The notes below the pieces were generated by a model. That model made no database searches. It was not told the DNA's origin and saw nothing but the letters and a program-made list of their open reading frames with translations. Positions 12,578 to 23,490 of a stretch of 64,000 nucleotides of DNA are shown here, piece by piece (position 1 is the stretch's first letter; every line of letters begins with the position of its first letter). The position numbers were made by a program, and so were the translations under genes. The DNA comes from Allium sativum (Eukaryota > Streptophyta > Magnoliopsida > Asparagales > Amaryllidaceae), in the NCBI GenBank assembly GCA_030737875.1, contig CM060922.1:232914335-232978334 (forward strand), written 5' to 3'.

Positions 12578-13610
12578 CTGCAAGCTTATGTAGGAATTTG
12601 GTAGTGTGTCATTTCATGGATGTAACAAACTGTTTATACAATAACTACAAATCATAAAGTATATTAATTAAATTGTTTTATACAGCAAAAAAAGGCAAAA
12701 TAAACTCATGGTTCACATCATGAAGCCCTAATATTTGATATCGCCAATAGTATTCAAAAAAATTGGCTGAATTTTTATCATATACTGCCAGCATAGTATA
12801 TAAATGGACATAATAATTTTTTCAACAAAATGATTTCATCATTTATGCACGTAACAAACAATACAGCAAAACCGCAAGATTCAGCTTGGTCACGATTTAA
12901 TATATTGTTTTTTTTGCTTTTCGCAAATGAGTTGCAACAAATTAATATAAGTATTAATGGAAATACATTAACTTCCATGGAATTTAAATTGTCACTTATA
13001 TTGTCACATTAGGTGTGCGTCATTCAGTAAACTATATCATCTTGAGTTTAGAATCGATCAAAACATGTGAAACTTCACTGGATATCAAATCAAACGCCAA
13101 TGATGAAGTTACTTCGCTTTCTTAATTGTTGCCCTATCATGTCAATAAAAATATGTACACCAATACGAATCATAGATTAAAATACATACGCAATATCGAT
13201 GGAGTTCAAATTCTTTTTTGGCCTAAAACCCCAATTATCATTTCATTTGTGTACTCTACAACTGCAACTATAAAAAATATTTATAGTTTAATTTTTGTAT
13301 GTAAAAATGGCCAACAGTTTATACACTAACGTAACACAGTTTATGCTTAGTTTAACAATGTAGCTGCAATAAAATTATATTTTTGTATATAAAAAATATC
13401 AAGCACATGCGTAAACGCCCGTGTATGCATGCATCTTCTATTCAATACCAAAATCTTTTATCATCGTTATCTTCTTAGTATATTGCATTATTCTGAAACT
13501 TTTAACCAACGAGACTGTATGTAAGATTAACAGTTCGACCAAAGAGACTTGAACATATGATTCCCTTTAACAATTACAAGTTATAATCAAAGACGATTTT
13601 CATGACTTAC

Positions 13611-13732
13611 TCATCTCAAGGATATAGGCTTTTCCCCAAACATGCCTAGGTTGATGGATCCTACTTGCTAGATCCAATTCATAAACAGTAGCTGAGGATG
13701 AATTGTTTGAGTGATGCATCCTAGAATTCGAT
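13611..13732 (-). pseudogene. Exon-like island A, unit 2
   Basis: 122 nt, same acceptor (CTGTTCAG) and GTAAGT donor as in unit 1. Changes include W to L in the YEWDLASR motif (YELDLASR) and Q to H in RIQQPRHV. Confidence 0.45.
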
Positions 13733-15047
13733 CTGAACAGAATTGGCAACATAAGATTTGATAGAATGGAATACGCGGTTTCAGGCTTAAGGTGTAGCAA
13801 TTTAAGGTTACAGAGATCAGAATGTGAATCGCCATTTGCTTGGCAGTTTCTCTCCCCATGGGAGAGAAAACATATATTCAAGTGTAAAACTTTTTAATTT
13901 GGAAATATTTGAAGTTGTTACAAAATAATCAAGGCATAAAATGACAAAAACAATCAAAGTAATCATCTCCAGTATTGATAAAGGTTAAACAACGCAAATG
14001 ACTTTTTTTGGTCAGCCAGGACTCAAGGTATCAATGATAAATGGTCAAAATAAGCCAAATGCTTGTTAGTCTCTAACGACAAAAAGTTTGATATTAGTAC
14101 TTTGTATGTGCAATGTCCATTCGCATTGCATTACATTTTTTTTTTCCAGATTTCAACTATTTACAAACTACTTAAAATTAGTCGAATAGTATGCTAATTA
14201 CTGAAAACAATTATTTGCGGGCCTGATATGCAATGAACAAAATGCAACCAATTTTTTCCTGGTGTGAAACCATCACAGTAAAATAGGAGTTTATGACATT
14301 ATTACTTGAACTATGGAAACATGTATCTTCATATTTGAGAGGGTTTATAATAAATTATCTTATCGTAAAATCAAAATTAACATCATCCAAATCTCAGTAG
14401 GTTTGATCAAATTTTGGACTTCTGTAATTGGGTTAACTGAGAATTTTTTGAACCTGATAAGTTTGGAAAACATAATTTGAATTTAAAATGTAAAGGTAAA
14501 TTTAAATTAAGGTGGTCTTGTTTGGGTTCTCTGCTTTCGTTTATGTTAACGCAATTTTTTAGATTAACATTAAAAGTTCCCAGCCCTTTATGTGAAGAAC
14601 CATCAAAAAAAGTTTTTATTTTCCAAAAGAAAAGGGGAAGTTGCCGAAAACTATCACATCATCATCACCACCACCATCTACAAAATAAGACTTAAAACAT
14701 AAATTGACAATCCACTAAATTATATCAGACTATTACGAAATCAAAATTTGTTTAATCCATAAATTGACAATCCACTAAGATCAAGCAATATCACCAAGCA
14801 TCATGTACTTCTATGTGAAATTACCTAAATTGAAATTTGTTTCCAGAATAATAATAAAATACTGAGCATTTCAAATTTAGCTAAAGATAATATATGCGTG
14901 TGTGTAGTGTACTGCTTATATTTAGTTTTTGTACAGCAGGGGATACAAAAGCACCAATTCATCGTAACTATAAATAATAGGCTGATTAATATTTTCATTT
15001 AATCCATACCTTTTCAGCAACATCAGAATTAAGTCAGTCTACTAAGT

Positions 15048-15052
15048 ACATT
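15048..15052. repeat. Target-site duplication of element A, left (ACATT)
   Basis: ACATT precedes the TGTAATAACC start of A and is repeated exactly after its last base at 39258-39262. The uninterrupted target can be read in unit 3 (GAGTACATTCCCTTG, about 47015). Confidence 0.95.
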
Positions 15053-15239
15053 TGTAATAACCCGGAAATCTGGGCCAATTTAAAATTTTTATTTTGGCAA
15101 TTTTAGCGAATTTTGATTATTTAAAATGAATTATTTTAAATAATAATGACGAGAAATTTATTTTGAATAGCATTCGAACGTATATATTTATTCGAATCTT
15201 CGTTAGAACATAAATATTTATTTTTATATATAAAAGGAA

Positions 15240-15475
15240 TTGAAAATGGCGCGGTAGTTCGATAATTCGACTTCAAAATTCAAATGAATGTACCGGGTGC
15301 AAAATAAACTGGATTTTAGTGAAACCAAAAATATTTGAATCTAATTGAGAATATCTTTCCAACGAATCCGAAAAATCGAAATTCATAGCGGGAATCAAAA
15401 GATATGCCCAGTTGAAAATTCAGAATAGTCGCTATGGAATTCTGGCCCTTAAAAATGGAAATTTTGCAAACGACC
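15240..15475 (+). repeat. Conserved LTR module, copy 1 (element A 5' LTR)
   Basis: Runs from GGCGCGGTAGTTCG through TTTCCAACGAATCC to AATAGTCGCTATGG. A diverged second copy lies about 3.2 kb further along the same LTR (29395-29645). Related wording also occurs near the LTR start of elements B and C. Confidence 0.65.
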
Positions 15476-15944
15476 TCGGATTTCGACAAAACCACTTTTG
15501 TCGGATCCACGATGTCAAAGTATTGCTAGGTTTCAAATTTCATAATTTTTCGAATCAGTATGTGAGCGTGGCAAAGGAAAACGCGTTTGACTAGTTTTAG
15601 TTGATTTTAATCGACTGGAAAATGACCCATTTTCAAACAGTCTCAGAATTTGACGAAACTAGTTTTGTTAGGACCGTATCGTCTATACGAAGCTAGAAAA
15701 TATTTTTCTGGAATTTTTCTAGTTAGTATGTGACCCCAGTAAATTGAAATGCGCGTTCAAATTCAATATATAGAGTTATATGTTGATTTTGACGAAAACT
15801 GATCGAAATGATCGAATCAGCATATGATACATATCCCATTGTGTTCAGAATGGGGGTAATTAGCTATAGACGACAGGCGGTGGGTCTCATTTCGATGTCG
15901 AAATAAAAAGTACCTTTTCGAAATTAAATAATTAAAATAAAAAC

Positions 15945-16316
15945 CCTCACTCTCTCTTTATACCCTCAGCCCCCCTCCTTTGACTTTTCAGAATCAATTT
16001 AGAAAAGAAAGGGGCGACGGGGGGGGGGGGGGGGGTGAATCGCCGCCGCCGCCACTTCCTCGCGCCCCTCCAGGTAGTGCGCCGGTTCCCCTTCTTCTTC
16101 CTCCTCCACGCAGCAGCGGGCCCCCTTCCCCAGTTCGATCCAAGACGAAGCCTCCCCCAATCGCCCCCTGCCGCACCCATCCTCCTTCATCCCTGGCCTC
16201 CTCCTCGACTGCCGACCATCCACTCCACCTCCGGCGCCCCAATACCCACTGACCCGACTGCGAGCAACTCCCCCACACCCAACTCCGACGTGGAACCTCC
16301 TCCGACAGTGAATGGT
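15945..16316 (+). promoter_or_regulatory. CT/GC-rich island ending in a splice-donor-like site (A 5' LTR)
   Basis: An abrupt C/T- and GC-rich island in AT-rich DNA, preceded by CTCTCTTTATACC and ended by GAATG|GTAAGTTTT (GT at 16315-16316). It includes a run of about 18 G (16018-16035). Similar islands sit at the same LTR position in the other copies. It resembles the 5' untranslated first exon of a plant gene. Proline-rich reading frames in several frames and on both strands are composition artefacts. Role as promoter or first exon is inferred. Confidence 0.5.
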
Positions 16317-16639
16317 AAGTTTTATTACTTGATTTAGTTGGTGATTTTAGTTATTTAAATGAAATTAGTTTTAAGATATTAAAAACTAGTTTTTTAACAA
16401 TAAAGATGCGATTTTAAAATATAAAACATTGAAGAAAATGTGTTCTTTTATTATATAAATAGTTATAAACAAAGATATGATAATCATTCATATAAAAATA
16501 TAATTTTTGTATGAATGGTATGCGTTTATAAAGAATTGATTTTTCATGAAGAAAAGGCTTGATTTTTTTTTAAATGAGAAAAGATGAAATTTTTATTTGT
16601 AGAAAGACGATAATTTTTATGTAGTAGAGATAATATAAT

Positions 16640-17077
16640 TTTTATTATAGTTAGAGAAGTTAAAAATATAATTTTTATATAAGCAAGAAGTTAAAAATAT
16701 AATTTTTATTCGAGTAGTAAGTTAAAAATATGATTTTTATATAATGTAGATAATAAAAATCTGATTTTTATTATATATATGTTGAAATAAAAATGTGATT
16801 TTTATAGTGATGAAATGAAAAGGCGAAATCTTTATATATGAAAAGGCAAAATCTTTATATTTGAAAAGGCGAAATCTTTATATTTGAAAAGATGAAATCT
16901 TTATATAGAGAATAACGTGATAAAAATATAATCTGTATTATATGAAAAGCGTTGTAAAATTAGAATTTTTATCTATATAGTAGCGTTGTAAAAATTGAAT
17001 TTTTATCCATATGGAATGATTATAAAAATATGATTTTTATATACATAGCAACAATATAAAAATGTGATTTTTATATA
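16640..17077. repeat. Array of AAAAAT/ATTTTT palindromes (A 5' LTR)
   Basis: Imperfect tandem units of about 20-45 bp, each with a short inverted repeat of the form AAAAATNNGATTTTTAT, separated by variable spacers such as GTAGCGTTG and GAAAAGGCG. The same array follows the CT/GC island in every giant LTR here. Confidence 0.85.
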
Positions 17078-17082
17078 TGTAG
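17078..17082. repeat. Target-site duplication of element B, left (TGTAG)
   Basis: TGTAG precedes the TGTAACG start of B and is repeated at 28163-28167. Uninterrupted LTR copies read TATATGTAGTG here. Confidence 0.95.
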
Positions 17083-18715
17083 TGTAACGCCCCACACCCG
17101 CTATGGTCACTCACTAAGGGAATGCCATAACATCGGTGGAGTATTTTAAGTGAGTATAGAACAGAAAAATTACAACAAGACAGATATAAGTAATACTTGA
17201 AAATGTAAAACTTCATTTCATTGCAGCGGAAAGTAAAACATGTTTGGTTACATCACAAAAACCATAACAAGAGTCAAGTACAAAATATCCATCCTGATAA
17301 ATAAAAATACATAATCCCAATACATGAACTGATAGCCATAAAAGAAAAGGATAAGCTGAGCTTTACTCCTACGGTCCAAGCTCCAAAAGAAAATAAGGCA
17401 GCCTGATCAAAGCCCACTCGTACTGGGCCTACTCTGAGGACCTGAGGGTTGGGAAAAAGATAAAAACAATGGGGTCAGACATAAGTCTGAGCAAGTCCTA
17501 TAACTTTAACAATACAATCATTAAAGTAACCAGAGAAGACATAAGCTTTATATACGGTAACGTCTGGGGATGAATGGCTACACTAAGCAGCTTGGTAGAC
17601 TTAGGATAAACTAAGATAACTGTAAAGACGCATCTACCCACCCAAGGATAATTACTACACTGCACCACACCAGTCATTCCTAATTTTAAAGGTTGATCCC
17701 ACTAAGTGTACTTAGTAAATCTTAATGGTAGTTTCGTGTACCCCTAGCTGACTACATAGGTGTACCCACTACCCCCCATTCGATCGGCTCCCTAACGTAG
17801 ATATCCGTGCTGGTCCCACAGTGGGGTGTATCATTCCCCAAAGTGGCAACCTGATAACAACACTGATGCACGGTTTATACCTACACGATGCAACAACGTC
17901 TTAGCTACCAGCCCGGGCCCACACACGCATATGAAACCCGATGGACTTGCGTTGCCACCGCTAACCCGTTTTGGCCTCTTATAGTCAAGCCCAATATGCG
18001 TGTCCCGTCCCCGACTTGAGTCGAGCCCACTAAGATATATTTGGGATATTGGTTGAAATGGGCCCCCATAAGCTACTACTTAAGCTTGCCATTTTATCTA
18101 GTGAATCCCACTTAACCCTTTAACCATGTCCACTTACATGTTATAAATTTTGGTTAAGTCATTTAATTATATTTTAATTGTCACTCAAGGCACCCACTAG
18201 ATTTCCACATGCCACCCAAAGCACTTACTTAACCCTTTAACCATGTTTTAATTACATGTTCCACTTTGGTTAAGTATTCTAATCGTATTTTCTATTGCCA
18301 CCCAAGGCAACCCACTAGTTTCCTCATGCCACCCAAGGCACCCACTTAACCCCTCATGTCCATCTACATGCTAATATGGTTAAGTGTTTCTTAATTAATT
18401 AAGACCGTGATCCTCATAAAGACCTCTCACATTAGACTATCATTTATGACCGCTGGTTAAGCCGGTTGGATCCGGGCAGCCTTATGTCATAACCGAGTCT
18501 AACCTCGTGCCTTTACATTAATCACGTATTTAGTTTGTGCCTAAGACCTCTCACATTGGGCAAACATTTGTAGCAACTGGTTAGGCCGGTTGGGTCCGGG
18601 CAGTTTTACGCTACAACTGAGTCCAACCTTGTGTCTTAGTCGATTAATTACACCTAATTAATCACCCTTATAATTTATATTAATTATCCCTAATTAATTA
18701 ATCATGTTTTCAAGA

Positions 18716-18840
18716 ATATGGGTAGACCTAACTCAATAGGTAAATTCCCAACTCCATAGTATGGGTAGACCTAACTCAATAGGTAAATTCCCAACTCCAT
18801 AATATGGGTAGACCTAACTCAATAGGTAAATTCCCAATTA
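18716..18840. repeat. 43-bp unit x 3 in B 3' LTR
   Basis: Three copies with GGGTAGACCTAACTCAAT at a period of 43 bp. The 5' LTR has the same three (about 26342-26465). Confidence 0.9.
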
Positions 18841-19364
18841 TGTCCATTTAATTTATGTTATGCTTAAGCATACCCATTTCACATCATTTTATTAACATGC
18901 ATATTAACCCCATCGTTCCCCACGTAATTCGTTCTCATAACATGACATAATAAAGGGAAGATTCATCACAAATGTCATGGGTTTAACCAACATAGCATAT
19001 AACTTTATCATGGGTTCAAAAGGTGTCAACTTGCGTATATGAGCATACATTAAACCCAACTAGCATTTAACCTAAACTTGCATGAAGCACATATGTCATA
19101 TAAAGAGGGTAACTTGCATATGTATGCATGACATACAAAAGGGGTGAGCTTGCATATACATATATGTCATACAAAGAGGCAAACTTGCACATGAACTTGC
19201 ATATGAACTTACATATGAACTTGCACATAAACTTGCATATGAACTTGCATAACATGTCATACATAGGGGCAAACTTGCATATGTTATGCATATCATAAAA
19301 GGTGTCATCTTGCATATGTATGCATCTTATTTAAAAAGGGTAAACTTGCATGTCATAATGTATG

Positions 19365-19690
19365 CATAAAACCAAACACTTAGCATGCATAAAATCAAAT
19401 ACTTCGCATGCTAAAACCAAACACTTAGCATGCATAACATCAAATACTTAGCATGCATAAAACCAAACACTTAGCATGCATAAAATCAAATACTTAGCAT
19501 GCATAAAACCAAACACTTAGCATGCATAAAACCCAATACTTAGCATGCATAAAATCAAATACTTAGCATGCATAAAACCCAATACTTAGCATGCATAAAC
19601 CCACATACTTAACTTGCATAAACCCACATACTTGACTTGCATAAACCCACATACTTAACTTGCATAAACCCACATACTTAACTTGCATAA
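19365..19690. repeat. Minisatellite in B 3' LTR
   Basis: Tandem units of about 20-24 bp based on CTTAGCATGCATAAAA plus a CCAAACA or TCAAATA variant, changing at the right end to CTTGCATAAACCCACATA units. The sister LTR carries the same array at about 26990-27325. Confidence 0.9.
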
Positions 19691-20030
19691 ACATAGGGTT
19701 ATCATAAATCAATGTTAAACATAGATTAGCAAACTAACATCATATCATATGACTTAAAACCCACTAATCCGCATACAAAACCGCATGATCTCATCATATC
19801 TCATCTACTTAATTTAGCAATTGGTTATTAAAGTGATAGAAACTCACCAAAACCAAGATTAGCAAACTTATGAAGTAGAACTAGTTGCAATATTTGAGGA
19901 AGATGATGATTAGAGGTTGATTAGCTTGCAACTTTCTTCATAAACTAGTGGAGGCTCCTCCTAAGTTTGATTTTGGCGGCATGATGGCATCACGTCTATT
20001 TTTAGTATGAATTAGGCTTGCATTAGGGTG

Positions 20031-20039
20031 TATTTATAG
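20031..20039 (-). promoter_or_regulatory. TATA box of B 3' LTR
   Basis: CTATAAATA on the minus strand, a good plant TATA box, about 500 bp inside the LTR start. The identical sequence occurs in the 5' LTR at 27659-27667. Transcription would begin about 30 bp further on the minus strand. Confidence 0.6.
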
Positions 20040-20178
20040 GATTAGGTTGTGTTTTAGACCCTTAGATTAACCCTAGGTTAGTTTAGGTCCGTCAGATTTA
20101 GGAAGCTTCTAGAGAATAGCCTAAAACTCAGCCAAACCCTAAAATGGTGCACCAGGTTAAACTGGACGAGCACCCCCT

Positions 20179-20252
20179 GTCGACACCCAAGTCGACAGGG
20201 CTATCGACTATGTCCTAGCCAAGTCGACTGCCCAGTCGACAGGGCTGTCGAC
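20179..20252. repeat. GTCGAC cluster in B 3' LTR
   Basis: Five GTCGAC hexamers plus one ATCGAC variant within 74 bp. They form two inverted repeats: CCCTGTCGAC with GTCGACAGGG, and AGTCGACAG with CTGTCGACT. The cluster is upstream of the TATA box on the minus strand. Confidence 0.85.
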
Positions 20253-20534
20253 TTGGGTAGGTAGGCGGGAATTTTTCCCTCCTACGCCCAATGGCTCCAA
20301 TTTCGAAATTTAAACCTGAATTTTAAATCTGTTTTGAACTTTGAATTTTCTGCAAACTTCATTGGGCCATAACTGGGCCATACGGACTCCGATTTACAAA
20401 ATTTCGGACTCTATTTTGCGTATTTTTCCGAGATGAACGCAATGACGCAGCCTGTTTCCCCCAATTCTCACATCTGAGATTATTTATTCTGAAATTAGTG
20501 TATTTTAGCATTAACTGAAATTCGGGGTGTTACA

Positions 20535-20570
20535 TTCTCCCCTCCTTAAAGGATTTCGTCCCCGAAATCT
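20535..20570 (-). other. Element B polypurine tract
   Basis: On the minus strand TTTAAGGAGGGGAGAA directly precedes the LTR start TGTAACACCCC. Upstream TTCGGGGACGAAATCC is typical wording for plant chromoviruses. Confidence 0.9.
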
Positions 20571-21039
20571 CTAAGCTAAGGAGAATGCATATCCTACCAT
20601 CCAAACAACCATCTACTCAATCCATCAAACACAGGCATCCATTGTCCTTAAAACAATTTCTAATGATGTATGAGCATATGCAAAAAGTGTGTGTATATGT
20701 TCCCTATCTAATGTATGAACATATGCAAACAATGATAGTGCCATGCATCCAATATGTATGCGAGAGAACCCTATCGACACATACTATATCTACATGAGTG
20801 CACAATCATTCACCAAAATGCATCATCCATATGATAACACAACCATTACACATCCATAAATATAGCTACCTACACACCCATTTATATGCAATATGCAATA
20901 TGAAGTGACTGAGCCGATCTAGTGTCTAAAGTGTGTGTATATGCATCCACGAGCAACCACTAGCAAACACTTGCATCCACTTGCATCCATCAATCATAAC
21001 ATGTCTCAAACACATGTTTCAACCATAAGTTTACCCTAT

Positions 21040-22640
21040 CTAAAGGTCAAAGGTACTTACGAGAGGACATACTAAAGATAAGATAAGTACTAGACAAACG
21101 ATAGAGGAGAAATTAAAAGACATATTCTCAAAAAGGAATGGGTATAACGAACGCATCTTCGCTTCCGTCTCCCAAGTAGCGTTGCCCTCATCTTCTCCCC
21201 ATTGTACTTTGACTAGTTGAACCTCTCGATTCCTCGGTTTCCTAGTCTCTGACCCAAGGATGCTGGTAGGAGCTCGTCGAATAGTCGCATCACGCTCTAC
21301 TTCCACTTCTCTAAGCAAGCTCGGCTCTACCACCTCTGCGGTCTCATGTAGGCACTTCCTCAAATGTGACACATGGAATACATCATGTACACCACCAAGT
21401 CTGTCGGGCCACTCCACTCTATATGCCATCTGTCCAATCCTTTCCTTAATAGGAAACGGTCCTACAAACCTTGGTGCTAACTTTCCAACAGATCCGAAGC
21501 GAACCACATTCCGTAACGGAGATACCTTGATAAAATCATGTCCCCAACATCAAACTTAAGCTCTGCTCTCCTCTTGTCCGCATCATATTTCTGTCTGTCT
21601 TGCGCCGCTTTCATCCTTCTTCGAATAAAATCAATCTTTTCCGAAGTCTTTCTAACCATATCGGGCCCAAGCAAGATCTTATCCGTAGATTCCCACCAAC
21701 ATGTAGGTGATTGACAAGGCCTTCCATAAAAAGCTTCGAAAGGAGCCATGCCAATACTAGACTGAAAGCTGTTATTATATGCGAACTCCACCAATGAAAG
21801 ATGCTCTTCTCATGTTCCTCCAAAATATAAGATACATAGTCTCAAAAGGTCTTCAAAAATGCGATTCTCACTCCCGGTCTGGCCGTCCATCTGAGGATGA
21901 TATGCGGTATTCAAACACAACTGAGTCCCTACCGCCTCTTGCAAACTCTTCCAAAACTCACTAGTGAAGAAGGTACACCATGCAATCTAACAATCTCTCG
22001 AACGTAAACTGAAGCTAGCCATGGAGCAGTCCTCTTATTCTTCACGGGTATAAAATGGGCGCTCTTAGTAAGTTTATCTACCCCAACCCAAATTCCCGTA
22101 TTACCCTTCCTTGATCTTGGTAATCCATTGACGAAATCCATCGAGACACTATCCCATTCCATAGCGGAACCTCCAATGGGTGAAACAACCCACCGGGTTT
22201 CTTTTGCTCCGCTTTTACTTGTTGGCACACCTAGCATCTAGCGACACACTCGGCCGCGTCTTTCTTCATACCGGCCCAAAAGAAAACTCGCTTCATGTCT
22301 TGGTACATCTTGTCCCTATCGGGATGAATGGTTATCTTTGAACGATGTGCATCATCCAAAATAGCCTTCTTCAAACCTGTGGTACACAAAGTCTACCGTC
22401 CCTACGTGACCACCCCCTATCATCTAGGGTGTACCTACTCAAATGGCTGGACGACTCCCCCCTTATGAGCTTCTCTACTAACTCAACCAACTGTGGGTCG
22501 CCTCGCAGTGCTCCACCAATCCGCCCCAAAAGAGTAGGCCTAACCTCCAACACTTCCCTAAGAGGTAGGGCATGCTTTTCTCCACTTCTAGAGAAAACCA
22601 GGGTATTACCCCATCCAAAATCATCACAACTGTCCATCTC
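21040..22640 (-). pseudogene. Integrase with chromodomain-like tail, element B (broken)
   Basis: Retrotransposon integrase, which inserts the cDNA copy into the host genome. From 22640 downward the minus strand shows the tail of the RT/RNase H linker, an HHCC zinc-binding region (about 22370-22240), the catalytic core start with SMDFVNGLPRSRKG and GVDKLTKSAHF (about 22160-22050), the AYHPQ and EFAYNNSF segments (about 21900-21760), and the C-terminal GPFPIKERIG and VFHVSHLRK motifs. It ends in a chromodomain-like stretch with LVKVQWG and ATWETEAKM (about 21210-21130), which in chromoviruses directs integration to chromatin. At least two frame changes and a stop codon near 21810 make it non-functional. 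Confidence 0.9.
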
Positions 22641-22859
22641 TCACGCAGACCATCCTAGTCGAACTCGACATCCCCCAAGTGCAAGCCCCAAAGGCCTAAA
22701 CCAATATCAGACAAACACCCAAGTGATACCTCCTTCGAACTCAGACGACCTACGTGAGATGATACTAGTAAAAACGGCTAAACAATTAAGCCCTTGTCCA
22801 ACTCTGGATGTCCTCACCAGTCTTGCTCCAAAACCACCGTTTATCCCATAACTGGCTTT

Positions 22860-23490
22860 GCTCAACTTATTAAGCACATACGAAAACTTACTTCGCTCTT
22901 AGAAAAGACCAAGATGTCATCCACAAGGACCATCACGAACTTATTTAGGTACTCCCTAAACACCCTTCTCATCAAATCAACAAAGTATGCGGGGGGTGTT
23001 TGTCAAACCAAATGGCATTGTCTACCAGATATATTCGGAAGTCAATCTCCCGCTCCGGAGGTAAGCCCTTCACCTCCTCAAACACATCCGAGTATTCCCG
23101 GACCACTCTAACAGATTGTAAACTCTCGACCGACGTGTCAACCGATTCTAGATAACTTAGCATAACAGATTCCATGGGATTACAAGAGATCTCGAGAGTG
23201 TTACACAAGTGGGTCATAAGCCTAACAACTCTCCCTTCAAAATCAAGAACGGCACCCCTACTGGATAACCAGTCCATGCCCAAAACTAACCCATAGCCCG
23301 TGAAGCCCAAAAAGCATCACATCTAAACTCAACGCTAAGTATAGAAACTTTCAAACCCAAACACATCATGGAGCCCCAATTGGGTTTGAAACAACTAAAG
23401 GATCATCTACTAAACTGGTGTCTAAGTGCAGTGACTCAACTATCAACAACGAGATAAACGAACTCGATGCGTCAGAATCAAATAAAGTAC
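22860..23490 (-). pseudogene. Protease and reverse-transcriptase remnant, element B
   Basis: The aspartic protease site reads DSD in place of the usual DSG (about 23465-23482). The protease C-terminal motif LGMDWLSSRGAVLDF follows at about 23280-23235, then the linker into RT with YSDVFEEVKGLPPE (about 23100-23060). The next codons jump to the region that normally carries the MPFGLTN motif, so the RT fingers are missing. A palm motif [10 protein letters not shown] is visible at about 22905-22935. Too little sequence separates it from the integrase to hold the rest of RT plus RNase H. No enzyme activity is expected. Confidence 0.85.

Larger units (their letters stand above)
5222..12990 (-). 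repeat. Tandem 7.7 kb unit, copy 1
   Basis: A 7769-bp segment running from GTCACTTATA at 5222 to the same start at 12991. Unit 2 (12991) and unit 3 (44511) repeat it in the same orientation with point differences and small indels. The minus strand carries exon-like islands (listed separately) separated by AT-rich, intron-like DNA. A candidate at 7700-7780 has an acceptor and a donor but a stop in every frame. I see no plausible complete gene, so I read the unit as a decayed, intron-rich gene copy on the minus strand. Between islands nothing else is recognisable. Confidence 0.85.
12991..15052 (-). repeat. Tandem 7.7 kb unit, copy 2, left part
   Basis: Collinear with 5222-7735 of unit 1, except for a deletion of about 460 bp at about 14585 that removes the two 162-bp repeats and neighbouring sequence. 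It is interrupted at 15052 by element A and resumes at 39263. Apart from island A nothing coding is visible. Confidence 0.85.
17083..20534 (-). mobile_element. Element B 3' LTR
   Basis: 3452 bp with TG...CA ends. It is the 3' LTR because the polypurine tract adjoins its inner edge at 20535. Internal repeats include diverged blocks with GCCACCCAAGGCA (18180-18350), a duplicated segment starting AAGACCTCTCACATT (about 18418 and 18542), a 43-bp unit present three times (18716-18840) and a minisatellite (19365-19690). Confidence 0.95.

Noticed and set aside
14660..14695. A run of histidine codons (CATCATCATCACCACCACC) resembling a tag.
   Set aside because: It is a natural CAT/CAC simple repeat in unit 2 and unit 3. 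Nothing suggests engineered DNA.
15947..16337. Several overlapping proline-, glycine- or arginine-rich open frames in the CT/GC islands (also 34019-34257, 51173-51423, 58246-58683 and 63205-63525).
   Set aside because: They are open in many frames on both strands because of GC-rich low complexity, differ by indels between LTR copies, and resemble no domain. Treated as untranslated island sequence.
16640..17077. Possible CRISPR-like array because of regular short palindromic units.
   Set aside because: Spacers are not unique, the units are AT-only simple palindromes, and the context is a plant LTR with no cas genes.
19067..19315. Cysteine- and methionine-rich frames with repeated CKF or YAS residues in both B LTRs.
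   Set aside because: They are translations of the ACTTGCATATGA-type tandem repeat, present equally in both LTRs, with no start context or domain.
21260..21559. Plus-strand open frames across element B (for example 21260-21559, 22345-22851, 24007-24609).
   Set aside because: They lie opposite clear gag and integrase coding sequence on the minus strand and have no domain of their own.
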